Assembly: GCA_964610115.1 (NCBI GenBank)
Contig: CAZSUW010000012.1
Location: 1-42,501, forward strand
DNA: 42,501 bases
Direction of reading: 5' to 3'
DNA from: Litorimonas sp964610115
GTDB lineage: Bacteria > Pseudomonadota > Alphaproteobacteria > Caulobacterales > Maricaulaceae
Each line of letters opens with the position of its first letter. Position 1 is the first letter of the stretch. A program made the position numbers and the translations under genes. The notes under the pieces are model-generated. The model searched no databases and was not told where the DNA came from. It saw only the letters and a list, made by a program, of their open reading frames with translations. This document shows positions 33,120 through 41,665 of the stretch, one piece after another.

Positions 33120-34681
33120 TTATGAAGCCAATGCACAATCAGGTTAGCCAAGTCATTGACTGGGTTGAATATCATCAATCGACCAAGCCGGATTTTCCCG
33201 CGCTTATTGATCTCGAAGGGGGACGAAAGTTCACCTACACCCAGCTTCACGAACGCGCAGGCCGCGTCGCCGGTATGCTTGAAGATAAGGGCGTGAAGCC
33301 GGGCGATGTGGTGGCGTTTCTCTGCCTGAACAGCACCGACGTCATGGAGTTTATTTTTGGCTGTTGGCGGATGGGCGCGATTTGTCTGGCGATGAATTAT
33401 CGTCTCGCGCCGCCTGAACTCGCCTACATATTGAATGATAGCGAGACCAAGCTCGTCCTGGTTGATGAGCCTTTCCGCGCGCTAGCAGACGCGACGAAGC
33501 CGCTTGCGGGGACGGTCGAGCACTGGGTTCATACGCAAGGCATGGGCGGCGACAGCGAGTATGAGAGCGCGCTCGCCGCGGCGACGCCGCGGTTTGATTT
33601 TCATCCGCAACGCTATGAGGATCAGTGCCTGCTGATGTATTCGTCCGGCACGACAGGGCGTCCCAAGGGCGTAATCATTACGCACGGCATGATAGAGTTC
33701 ACGAATAACGGGACGGCGCGCGTGATGGAGGGTGGACCGGATCGGGTCAGCCTTAACAATATGCCGCTTTTTCACATTGGCGGCTTGCAGGTCACGGCGT
33801 TACCAACCCTCTGGTCAGGTGGGACCTGCATAATCATGCGCATGTTTGATATTGAGCGCACCTTGCAGGCGATCAGCGATCCGGTGCTGAACATTCAAAT
33901 TCTTTTCATGGTTCCGGCAGCGTTCAACGCCATGCGTGTGCATCCGAAGTTAGAAAGCTTCGATTTCTCCCGGATCAAGGCCGCCCTATCAGGCGGGGAA
34001 ACTGTGCCAGAGCCTTTGTCCCATTTCTGGCTTTCAAAGGGACTTACGATCCAAGAAGGCTATGGCATGACGGAAACCTGCGCGGCGGGGGCCATGCTTC
34101 GTCCAGAAGACATCCCGCACCGTATTGGCAGTGCAGGACGAGCTTTGTCGCATTCGCGGATTAAGATCGTCGATGAAGACGGCAATGAAGTGCCATGCGG
34201 CGAACCGGGTGAAATCTGGTTCAAAGGCGCATCCGTCACCCCCGGTTATTGGCGCAATCCCGAAGCCAATGAAAAGAGCTTCACTGATGGCTGGTTCCAT
34301 AGCGGAGATATTGGTCGAATGGATGCGGAAGGCTACGTTTATATCGAAGACAGGGTCAAGGACATGTATATTTCAGGCGGGGAGAATGTCTATCCGGCTG
34401 AGATTGAGGGCCTTCTTTATGAAATGCCTAACTTTGCTGAACTCGCCGTGATCGGGGTGCCGGATGATCGTTGGGGCGAAACAGGTTGTGTTGTCGCTGT
34501 CTTCAATGAGGGACAGTCCTGCGACATTAAAGATATTCAAGCGCATTTGGACGGACGTTTGGCCAAATACAAAATGCCAAACCATTTGCATGTTATCGAT
34601 GCGATCCCGCGCGGTGGATCGGGCAAGGTCTTAAAGTTTGAATTGCGTAAAATCGTCCCGAAGGCGTTGGGTCTTAGCTAG
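33116..34681 (+). CDS. AMP-dependent acyl-CoA synthetase/ligase
   Basis: 521 residues of the ANL superfamily. Core motifs: YSSGTTGRPKG (ATP loop), GYGMTETCA, DGWFHSGDIG, the hinge EDRVKDMYISGGENVYPAEIE, and the catalytic lysine in PRGGSGKVLKFELR. It activates a carboxylic acid with ATP and CoA. The length is that of medium/long-chain fatty-acid or aryl-acid CoA ligases. The 4-base overlap with the acyl-CoA dehydrogenase suggests that the product of the ligase is the substrate of that enzyme. ATG 33122 is an alternative start. Confidence 0.94.
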   Translation: MIMKPMHNQVSQVIDWVEYHQSTKPDFPALIDLEGGRKFTYTQLHERAGRVAGMLEDKGVKPGDVVAFLCLNSTDVMEFIFGCWRMGAICLAMNYRLAPPELAYILNDSETKLVLVDEPFRALADATKPLAGTVEHWVHTQGMGGDSEYESALAAATPRFDFHPQRYEDQCLLMYSSGTTGRPKGVIITHGMIEFTNNGTARVMEGGPDRVSLNNMPLFHIGGLQVTALPTLWSGGTCIIMRMFDIERTLQAISDPVLNIQILFMVPAAFNAMRVHPKLESFDFSRIKAALSGGETVPEPLSHFWLSKGLTIQEGYGMTETCAAGAMLRPEDIPHRIGSAGRALSHSRIKIVDEDGNEVPCGEPGEIWFKGASVTPGYWRNPEANEKSFTDGWFHSGDIGRMDAEGYVYIEDRVKDMYISGGENVYPAEIEGLLYEMPNFAELAVIGVPDDRWGETGCVVAVFNEGQSCDIKDIQAHLDGRLAKYKMPNHLHVIDAIPRGGSGKVLKFELRKIVPKALGLS

Positions 34682-34731
34682 TTGGGCCTGAGATATTTTG
34701 GCCTTAACGTGATCGCGAGGCGGTGTCGGCT

Positions 34732-35082
34732 TTAAGAACCGGCCCCCGCGACCTCTGTCATACCGTCAGGATCGATTTCAGTGTCGCAAATGTCTGTGAC
34801 TTCACGGTTTTCGCTATCGACGAAGATGACACGTTCCGCTTCGATAGTTCGCGTCATCTCTTCCGTGCGTTGAATGGGTTCGTAAGGCGGGTTTTCGATT
34901 TCCGTAATGGCAAAGTAAGTTTCGGTTTTCGCCGGGATTACGACCCGCGTCAGCGCACTCATCGGGGTGCAGGTGTCAACTGGCTGAGCGACGATTTCGA
35001 CGGTTTTGACCGGCTCATCAGGAATTGTGTTGCACGCTGCCAAAGCCGACGTGGCCAACAGGGCTGTCAAAAAAATACGCAT
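34732..35082 (-). CDS. Small lipoprotein, unknown function
   Basis: 116 residues. Signal peptide with lipobox in MRIFLTALLATSALAAC, mature part of about 96 residues with two other cysteines (DTCTPM; DICDTE) that could form a disulfide. I recognise no family. GGAG 6 bases before ATG 35082 decides this start against the longer frame opening at 35118. It is convergent with the acyl-CoA ligase and divergent from tolQ. Confidence 0.75.
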   Translation of the reverse strand: MRIFLTALLATSALAACNTIPDEPVKTVEIVAQPVDTCTPMSALTRVVIPAKTETYFAITEIENPPYEPIQRTEEMTRTIEAERVIFVDSENREVTDICDTEIDPDGMTEVAGAGS

Positions 35083-35132
35083 AGAAGTCTCCAAGCCGTT
35101 GCACTCTGCATATTGCAACGTCGCGTGTCAGG

Positions 35133-35165
35133 AATAAGGCCGAACACAATTCGTGCCGCCTTATT
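35133..35165. promoter_or_regulatory. Inverted repeat in the lipoprotein-tolQ promoter region
   Basis: AATAAGGC (35133-35140) and GCCTTATT (35158-35165) are perfect complements around 17 bases. Further right, CTTAAG occurs twice (about 35191 and 35212). It lies in the 267-base region that must carry the tol operon promoter; no gene is seen there. Confidence 0.4.
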
Positions 35166-35338
35166 TGCTGCCGCACATAAACGAATTCCTCTTAAGGTTA
35201 AGACTTTCTTTCTTAAGCCGTGGTGAATATCCGGCCAGTAATTGCAGTGCGTTTGCTGACTTTTGCCTCAACTATTACGGGGCTTTAAGTTGGACAGCGC
35301 GTCTGTCGTGCCAAAAAGCTGTCACACTCTTGCGTCAC

Positions 35339-35343
35339 AAGGA
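35339..35343 (+). promoter_or_regulatory. Ribosome binding site fixing the tolQ start
   Basis: AAGGA lies 6 bases before GTG 35350; the longer frame from 35263 has an unrelated N-terminus. Confidence 0.65.
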
Positions 35344-35349
35344 CTTCCC

Positions 35350-36075
35350 GTGAGCCTCGATTTTTTCATATCCTTGCCGATTTTATCTGCAAACCTAGAG
35401 CCGATAACCTCGGGAAACTTCTCTTTCTGGTCGCTCTTTATGCGCGCGGATTGGGTGGTGAAATCCGTTATGGTTGTGCTTGCACTGGCTTCGATTTGGA
35501 GCTGGGTTGTCGCGATTGATAAGTTCATCATGTTTTACATGCTCAAACGCCGGGCGACGGATTTCGAAGATACGTTCTGGTCGGGGCGAACACTCGACGA
35601 ACTCTCCACTGCCTTAGGGAATGATACGCGCGATCCGATGGCGCGGGTCTTCGCAGCCGCTATGCGGGAGTATAATGAGACCGGGACGGCCACGCGCGAT
35701 ACCGCCACGCATGAACGGATTGACAGCGTCATGAACCTTGTAATCAACCGAGAACTCGCCAAAGCCGAGCGGGGCATGCCAATCCTCGCGACGGTCGCCT
35801 CGGCCAGTGTCTTTGTCGGTCTGTTCGGCACAGTCTGGGGGATCATGAATGCCTTCCGCGCGATCGCGATTAGCCAGAACACAAACCTCACCGTTGTGGC
35901 TCCGGGTATTGCCGAAGCTTTGTTTGCAACAGCGCTCGGCCTCATTGCGGCGATCCCGGCACTCGTTTTCTATAACCTTTTCCGCGCTGATCTGGAAACC
36001 TATGGTGGCCGACTTGAGGGGTATGCAGATGAGCTTTCTGCGATCCTCTCCCGTAAGTTGAACAAGGGGGCATAA
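35350..36075 (+). CDS. tolQ: Tol-Pal system protein TolQ
   Basis: 241 residues, ExbB/TolQ family. Three membrane helices: WVVKSVMVVLALASIWSWVV, ILATVASASVFVGLFGTVWGIM and IAEALFATALGLIAAIPALVFY, with the conserved GLFGTVWGIM and threonine residues lining the proton path. With TolR it converts the proton gradient into movement of TolA. First gene of tolQRAB-pal-cpoB. ybgC, which often precedes tolQ, is absent; a lipoprotein gene is there instead. Confidence 0.96.
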   Translation: MSLDFFISLPILSANLEPITSGNFSFWSLFMRADWVVKSVMVVLALASIWSWVVAIDKFIMFYMLKRRATDFEDTFWSGRTLDELSTALGNDTRDPMARVFAAAMREYNETGTATRDTATHERIDSVMNLVINRELAKAERGMPILATVASASVFVGLFGTVWGIMNAFRAIAISQNTNLTVVAPGIAEALFATALGLIAAIPALVFYNLFRADLETYGGRLEGYADELSAILSRKLNKGA

Positions 36076-36525
36076 GTGGCTGTTTCCGTTGGACAATCAT
36101 CAGGCCGAAATGGCTCTGGTCGTCGCCGTCGCCGCTCAGGTGGACTCAATGCGGATATCAATGTCACGCCTCTAGTGGATGTGATGCTGGTTCTGCTCAT
36201 CGTCTTTATGGTGGCAGCACCGCTGCTATCTGTCGGTGTACCGATTGACCTGCCCAAAACGGACGCCAAGGCGTTGCCAAGCCAGCAAGAGCCTCTCACC
36301 ATTTCCGTTGACGCAGACGGACGCGTTTATTTGCAGGAAGAAGAGGTGGCGATTGATGATCTCGTCCCAACTTTGATTGCTGTGGCCGATACGGGCTATG
36401 ACGAACGCATCTATTTACGCGGTGATGAAAACAGCGATTACGGCGCGGTGATGAAAGTCATGGCGCGGGTGAACGCAGCCGGTTTTTCCAACCTTAATCT
36501 CGTGACGGACCCGCTGAGCCAGTAA
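36076..36525 (+). CDS. tolR: Tol-Pal system protein TolR
   Basis: 149 residues, ExbD/TolR family. Basic N-terminus (GRRRRRSGG), one membrane helix with the proton-carrying aspartate in NVTPLVDVMLVLLIVFM, and a periplasmic domain. GTG 36076 directly follows the tolQ TAA, with AAGGGGG 9-10 bases upstream inside tolQ. Confidence 0.95.
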   Translation: MAVSVGQSSGRNGSGRRRRRSGGLNADINVTPLVDVMLVLLIVFMVAAPLLSVGVPIDLPKTDAKALPSQQEPLTISVDADGRVYLQEEEVAIDDLVPTLIAVADTGYDERIYLRGDENSDYGAVMKVMARVNAAGFSNLNLVTDPLSQ

Positions 36526-36527
36526 AG

Positions 36528-37352
36528 ATGCGGGCGGGCCTTCCTATATCTTTGGCGCTACATGCCGGTATCCTTTTTGCGGGGTCAATCGCGTGGAATG
36601 CGGCAGCACCCCTTGAAGAAGGTCGTGTCGTTCCGGTCGAGCTGATCACGATTGACGAATTTACCGATATTCGCGCTTCTTTGAAGCGTGAGAGGGCTGA
36701 GCCGACGCCCGAGCCCGAACCCACTGAGCCCATGCAGGTGGAGCGCGCGGCTCCGAATGCAGAAATACTGGCTGACACGAACAATATTGCGCCAGATGAA
36801 GAAGTGACAGCGATTGTCGCGCCGGCCGTTCCAGAGATAAGCACCGATGCGGGTGAGACGGATGAGGTGGAGCAAGTGGCCGAGGCCGCGCCCGTCTTCG
36901 ATCTCGATAAGATCAGTGCGCTCATTGACCGTAGCGATGACACAGCCGTCGAAGTCAATAGCCAAGTCACGCAAGAAGCCGAAACAGAACGGCTTGTCTA
37001 TGCTGATCGTGCCCGGGAAGGGGTCGGCACCGGCTTAAAGATGACACTGTCAGAATTGGATGCTTTGCAATCGGCAATGTATCAGTGCTGGCGCATGCCC
37101 GCGGATGCAACTGATTTGGAAAAGCTCGTCGTGCGGTTGCAAGTCGACATGTTACCGGGCGGCTTTGTTAAAGATGTTCGCGTGATTGACCGCGCAAGCT
37201 CTCGAAGTGCCGCGCCGGGAAATCCGTTCTGGGATGTCGCAGAGATGCGGGCCGTTCAGGCCGTGAGTCGTTGCGCGCCCTATGACTTCCTCCCACCAGA
37301 GAAATTCGATCAATGGGAATCCTTGATCTTGAACTTCAGACCAAAACTGTGA
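36528..37352 (+). CDS. tolA: TolA-like energy-transducing protein
   Basis: 274 residues, shorter than enterobacterial TolA (about 420). N-terminal membrane helix with the SxxxH motif (SLALHAGILFAGSIAW) that contacts TolQ, an acidic Pro/Glu linker (EPTPEPEPTEP), a short helical part instead of the long alanine-lysine helix, and a C-terminal domain with two cysteines (YQCWRMP; SRCAPYDFLP) typical of alphaproteobacterial TolA/TonB C domains. Located 2 bases after tolR. Links the inner membrane motor to Pal and TolB. Confidence 0.9.
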   Translation: MRAGLPISLALHAGILFAGSIAWNAAAPLEEGRVVPVELITIDEFTDIRASLKRERAEPTPEPEPTEPMQVERAAPNAEILADTNNIAPDEEVTAIVAPAVPEISTDAGETDEVEQVAEAAPVFDLDKISALIDRSDDTAVEVNSQVTQEAETERLVYADRAREGVGTGLKMTLSELDALQSAMYQCWRMPADATDLEKLVVRLQVDMLPGGFVKDVRVIDRASSRSAAPGNPFWDVAEMRAVQAVSRCAPYDFLPPEKFDQWESLILNFRPKL

Positions 37353-38689
37353 ACAAGACACCTGTGACGCGAATTTTGACAAACCTGCTCGCCTTTTTGA
37401 GCCTTTTTAGTGTGATCCTATGGGACGCAGGTACCGCGCGGGCACAGATTGAGGTCGATATTACGCAAGGCAATATTGATCCTGTGCCAATCGCTGTGCC
37501 GGATTTCATCGGTCAGGATGCGACAACGCGCCAAGTCGGCACAGACATTGCGCGTATCATTCGCGCTAATCTGGAACGAAGCGGCCTCTTTACGGCGTTA
37601 GATCCGGCGAGCTTTCTCGAAACGCAGACTGACATTGACTATGAGCCAACCTTTGCGGACTGGCGCGTTATTAAAGCGGATGCGCTTGTTTCTGGTCGAA
37701 TCGTGGCCGAAGGTCCGGATCGTGTGCGTGTTGAGTTTCGTCTCTGGGATGTTTTCGCGGGGCGGCAGCTAAAGGGTATTCGCTTCGCGACGACCCCGGA
37801 AAACTGGCGCCGCACAGCGCACAAAGCCTCTGACGCCATCTATCAAGCGCTGACGGGCGAAGAGGGTTATTTCGACTCCCGCATTGTATTTGTGGATCAA
37901 CGTGGTCCGAAAACTGACCGGATCAAGCGCCTTGCGATTATGGATCAGGACGGCCACGACCCTCAGTATTTATTAGGCGGGTCGGATTTGGTGATGAGCC
38001 CGCGTTTTGACCCGAACAGTCAAACGATCACCTTCATGTCCTATGAAACAATCGTGCCGCAGGTCTATATGTTGGACATTAATACGGGACGTCGAGAGCT
38101 TCTGGGGAGCTTTCCGGGTATGACATTCGCGCCGCGTTTTTCGCCCAAAGGGGATAAGCTGATCCTCAGCATGACACGGCAAGGCAATAACGATATTTAC
38201 GTCATGGATTTGACGACGCGCAGCACGCAACGGCTAACGACCGAGCCTGGCATCGATATTTCAGCCAGTTTTTCTCCTGATGGAAGACAGATTGTCTTTT
38301 CCAGCGACCGGGGCGGAACGTCACAGATTTATACGATGAATTCTGATGGTAGCAACGTAAAGCGTATCAGCTTTGGGGATGGACGCTATACCAGCCCGGT
38401 TTGGAGCCCTCGCGGCGATAAGATCGCTTTTGTCCGTCAAAATCGGGGCGAGTTCTCCCTTGGTGTGATGGACCCTGATGGAAAGAATGAGCGCATGCTG
38501 ACCAAGGGCTGGCTTATCGATATGCCAAGTTGGTCTCCCAATGGTCGGGTCATTATTTTTTCACGTGAAACCCGCGGGCAAAACGGGACAGCCGAGCTGT
38601 GGTCAGTCGATGTGACGGGTCGTAATTTGCGCAAAGTCAACACGCCCGGCCAAGCGGTCGATCCGGCGTGGTCACCCATATTGGATTAA
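37349..38689 (+). CDS. tolB: Tol-Pal system beta-propeller protein TolB
   Basis: 446 residues from GTG 37349, which overlaps the tolA stop as GTGA. Signal peptide ending GTARAQ, the N-terminal TolB_N domain (DITQGNIDPVPIAVPDF), then repeated propeller blades with the PD40 pattern (FSPKGDKLILS; FSPDGRQIVFSS; WSPRGDKIAFV; WSPNGRVIIFSR). Periplasmic partner of Pal. A longer start at 37313 would overlap tolA by 40 bases and spoil the signal peptide. Confidence 0.96.
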   Translation: MNKTPVTRILTNLLAFLSLFSVILWDAGTARAQIEVDITQGNIDPVPIAVPDFIGQDATTRQVGTDIARIIRANLERSGLFTALDPASFLETQTDIDYEPTFADWRVIKADALVSGRIVAEGPDRVRVEFRLWDVFAGRQLKGIRFATTPENWRRTAHKASDAIYQALTGEEGYFDSRIVFVDQRGPKTDRIKRLAIMDQDGHDPQYLLGGSDLVMSPRFDPNSQTITFMSYETIVPQVYMLDINTGRRELLGSFPGMTFAPRFSPKGDKLILSMTRQGNNDIYVMDLTTRSTQRLTTEPGIDISASFSPDGRQIVFSSDRGGTSQIYTMNSDGSNVKRISFGDGRYTSPVWSPRGDKIAFVRQNRGEFSLGVMDPDGKNERMLTKGWLIDMPSWSPNGRVIIFSRETRGQNGTAELWSVDVTGRNLRKVNTPGQAVDPAWSPILD

Positions 38690-38818
38690 GGCTTGGGCCC
38701 GAAATTGGGCGAAAAACCCGATTATCTGGCCATAATTCCGCCGCATCCTAAACCAAAGTTTCACAAAATGATCTTTGACGCGCGGCATTTGGCTCGCTTT
38801 AAAGGTCTGAAGGAACAT

Positions 38819-38823
38819 AGGAG
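38819..38823 (+). promoter_or_regulatory. Ribosome binding site fixing the pal start
   Basis: AGGAG lies 7 bases before GTG 38831, the only start that puts the signal peptide at the N-terminus. The 141 bases between tolB and pal are otherwise non-coding. Confidence 0.7.
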
Positions 38824-38830
38824 AGAGATT

Positions 38831-39418
38831 GTGTTGCGACCCCTAAAATCGACGCTGTTGATCAGTGGTATCGCCCTGATGGCCACGGCTTGCCAAACCA
38901 CGCCGGAGCCAGAGCCCGTGCCCGTTATTGCCGAACCTGAGCCGCAGCCGGTCATGCAAGCGCCGGAACCAACGCCTGCGCCTGTTTTTGTTCCTGAACC
39001 AGAGCCCGTGATTGCGGCGCCCGCGCCGAACCTGCCGACGCCGGGGACACCGGATGATTTCGCTTATCGGAGTGGCGGCGAACCCCGCGTCTTTTTCGCC
39101 TATGACCAATATGATCTGTCCAATGCGGCGCGCGATAAGCTCCGCCGACAGGCCGAATGGCTCATGCTCTACAGTGAATATGATGCGATTGTCGAAGGCC
39201 ATGCCGATGAAAGAGGCACGCGAGAGTATAATCTGGCTTTGGGCGCACGTCGGGCCGATGCGGTCAAAGCCTTCTTGGTCAATCAAGGCGTCGCGCCGAG
39301 CCGCCTGACCGCAGTATCCTACGGCAAGGAGCGCCCCATTGATGCGCGCAGCAATGATGACGGTTGGGCGCGCAATCGCAATGGTCATACAAACCTGCGT
39401 CCCATTGGACGAAGCTAG
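38831..39418 (+). CDS. pal: Peptidoglycan-associated lipoprotein Pal
   Basis: 195 residues. Lipobox MATAC at the end of the signal peptide; then a long proline/glutamate linker (about residues 22-75, repeats of PEPEPV and EPTPAP); then the OmpA-like peptidoglycan-binding domain (RVFFAYDQYDLS; VEGHADERGTREYNLALGARRADAVKAF). The Asp and Arg that bind diaminopimelate are conserved. The linker is longer than in enterobacterial Pal and could let the domain reach deeper into the periplasm. Confidence 0.95.
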   Translation: MLRPLKSTLLISGIALMATACQTTPEPEPVPVIAEPEPQPVMQAPEPTPAPVFVPEPEPVIAAPAPNLPTPGTPDDFAYRSGGEPRVFFAYDQYDLSNAARDKLRRQAEWLMLYSEYDAIVEGHADERGTREYNLALGARRADAVKAFLVNQGVAPSRLTAVSYGKERPIDARSNDDGWARNRNGHTNLRPIGRS

Positions 39419-39528
39419 CTTTACTTTGTTTTGGGGGGTGAGCTCTTAACGGCGCATTCACCATTCTGGCTGCCATTTAACGGGCTTTACTTTGCCGTGT
39501 GCGCTAAAGGGCGTGGCAGGAGATGTGT

Positions 39529-40413
39529 ATGACACGTGCAATTTTAACAGCTTTACTTCTGTGCAGCACGGCTCTGCCAGCTTTTGCGCAAAGTCGCGCC
39601 GAATTGGCGGCCCAAAACGAACAACTACGCCAGCGCATTGAACGTCTGGAAGCACGTATGCTGACGGGTGATCCTGCGGCAGAGCGGCTGATGGCGCGGA
39701 TCGATACATTGGAAACGACCCTGCGCACCTTACGCGGTGAGCTTGAGCAGATGCGCTATGAGCGCGATCAGAAAGAGTCTGAAGTGGCCGCCTTAGAAGG
39801 CGATATTCGCGAGCTCCAGGCCTTGGCGACACGGACTAAAATTCATCTGGACGCCGTTGATCTTGTCGCGGCGGAACAGGGGCAACGGCCGGGCCCGAGC
39901 GTGGACGATAGCTATGTCGCGGGTCCGCCAACGATTTCTGCCATACCGTCTGCGCCCGTCAGCCGGACTGAGCCATTTCAGCTTCCTCCGGCATCCTCTG
40001 ACCTCCCACCTGCAACACCGAATGATAGTAATGATGCGACACAGTTGGGCGAAATCGGCATTCGACGGCTGGAAGAAGGGGACTATGCCGGGGCGGAGCA
40101 GGCCTTATCGCAATATCTTCAATTCAACCCCGGGGCGCAAGACACTGATATTATTCACTATTGGTTGGGGGAGGCCCGTTATGTGCGCGGCCTGTTTAAC
40201 GGTGCGGCGGAAAGCTATATCGCGTCAATGCGGGCCGCTCCGCAAGGCACGAAAGCGCCGGATGCGCTGGTGAAATTGGCGGCGTCCTTGCGTGAAGTCG
40301 GGCAGGTAAGCGAAGCCTGTAATGCGCTGGCCTCCTTTAGCGGCCAATTCCCGAATGCCTCGCAAATCGCGCGGGATAAGGCAGCGCGCGAAGCTGCGCG
40401 GACCGGGTGCTAA
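39529..40413 (+). CDS. cpoB: Cell division coordinator CpoB (YbgF)
   Basis: 294 residues. Signal peptide (MTRAILTALLLCSTALPAFA), an N-terminal coiled coil (RAELAAQNEQLRQRIERLEAR; further heptads to about residue 100), a proline-rich linker, and C-terminal TPR repeats (GIRRLEEGDYAGAEQALSQYLQFNPG; WLGEARYVRGLFNGAAESY). CpoB links Tol-Pal movement to peptidoglycan synthesis at the septum. AGGAG 6 bases before ATG 39529 decides against the ATG at 39523, which would touch the ribosome site. The 110 bases after pal are non-coding. Confidence 0.93.
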   Translation: MTRAILTALLLCSTALPAFAQSRAELAAQNEQLRQRIERLEARMLTGDPAAERLMARIDTLETTLRTLRGELEQMRYERDQKESEVAALEGDIRELQALATRTKIHLDAVDLVAAEQGQRPGPSVDDSYVAGPPTISAIPSAPVSRTEPFQLPPASSDLPPATPNDSNDATQLGEIGIRRLEEGDYAGAEQALSQYLQFNPGAQDTDIIHYWLGEARYVRGLFNGAAESYIASMRAAPQGTKAPDALVKLAASLREVGQVSEACNALASFSGQFPNASQIARDKAAREAARTGC

Positions 40414-41576
40414 GCAAAGTCCTCCAAGCCAATTTATTGGCGCTTCTGCCAGAGGCAGATACGCCCTATGCGCTGGCCTATTCTGGCGGCGGTGACAGCC
40501 TCTCCCTGCTGCAAGCCTTAGCGTCTGATAAACGGCTAAACGCCGTTTTGCATGTCGATCATGGCTTAAGGGAAGGCTCAGCGAAGGATGCGGTCTTGGC
40601 CACATTACAAGCCGAGCTCGTTGGCCGGACGGTAGAGGTGTTGCGATGGGATCCCGGTGACGTCACATCTGGCCTTCAGGAAAAAGCGCGTCGCGCACGC
40701 TATCGCTTGATGGGGGATTGGTGCCGTCAGCGCGGAATTGATCATCTCGTTGTTGCTCATCATGCCGATGATCAGGCCGAAACCGTCCTGATGCGCGTTG
40801 ATCGGGGCAGTGGATGGCGCGGCGCAGCCGGCATGCGGGCTGTCAGCTATGGACCCGTTTGGCCTGAACTCGCGGGGATCACGTTGTTACGACCCGCTTT
40901 AAATGTTTCACGTGAAACACTTCGGTCTGAATTGGGGTCTCTCCGACCTGTGCAGGACCCCTCTAATTCGAATCGGGATTTCACCCGTGTTCGCGTACGG
41001 CAGCGTTTGTCAAAAGACCCCGGACTACGCGACGAGATGCTGGCTCTGGCAGAAGACATGAGTAAGGGTCGCAATCGCGACTGTGACGCCCTGCAAACCC
41101 TTTTGGATGGCAGTGCCTTATCCCATGAAGGACAGCTGGACGTTCCTGCCCATCTACCCGACTGGCAATTGCAGGCGATATTGCCCGCGATTGGCGGGCA
41201 GTCGGGGCCCGTTTCTTCACGTGATTTCACAGATCACCGCACACGTCTTTTGGATGGAGAAGCTGTGGCGATGGGCGCCGGCGTCCTGGCGCAAACAGAC
41301 AAGGGACGGCTAATTTTGTCTCGTGATCCCGTGGCCATGACGGGCCGAAAGGACGGTTCGCTCGCGCCGACCGCTATACGTATTGAAATTTCCCAAACCC
41401 CTCTTTGTTGGGACGGACGATTCTTGTTCTCGGGCGAGGGGGGCGTCGTCAACCCCGAACGACGCGGTCATCATGTTGGTTATCGCGTGCTATATGGTCG
41501 CAATGTGAGCGTCCGAAACCTTGTGGCAGAGCGATTGCAAGCCCTGACCAAGCCTGAAGTCAGCCTTGAGACGTAA
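40407..41576 (+). CDS. tilS: tRNA(Ile)-lysidine synthetase
   Basis: 389 residues. Adds lysine to C34 of the minor tRNA-Ile so that it reads AUA. PP-loop motif SGGGDS at 26-31, then HVDHGLREGS and VAHHADDQAETVLMRV, the LLRPAL and DPSNSNRDFTRVRVR segments characteristic of TilS. GTG 40407 overlaps the cpoB stop by 7 bases and has no good ribosome site, so coupled translation is likely. The C-terminal substrate domain is short and weakly conserved. Confidence 0.95.
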   Translation: MLSKVLQANLLALLPEADTPYALAYSGGGDSLSLLQALASDKRLNAVLHVDHGLREGSAKDAVLATLQAELVGRTVEVLRWDPGDVTSGLQEKARRARYRLMGDWCRQRGIDHLVVAHHADDQAETVLMRVDRGSGWRGAAGMRAVSYGPVWPELAGITLLRPALNVSRETLRSELGSLRPVQDPSNSNRDFTRVRVRQRLSKDPGLRDEMLALAEDMSKGRNRDCDALQTLLDGSALSHEGQLDVPAHLPDWQLQAILPAIGGQSGPVSSRDFTDHRTRLLDGEAVAMGAGVLAQTDKGRLILSRDPVAMTGRKDGSLAPTAIRIEISQTPLCWDGRFLFSGEGGVVNPERRGHHVGYRVLYGRNVSVRNLVAERLQALTKPEVSLET

Positions 41577-41665
41577 AAACTTTGTGAGCGTGGCATGTCG
41601 TCCGCTTTTATTTCGGCCCAAAACACTTATGTAACGGGTCAACGCATTTTCAGCACGGGATTCCC

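Noticed and set aside
39418..39494. Direct repeat GCTTTACTTTG (39418 and 39484) between pal and cpoB
   Set aside because: Only 11 bases, no further copies or palindrome; could be chance.
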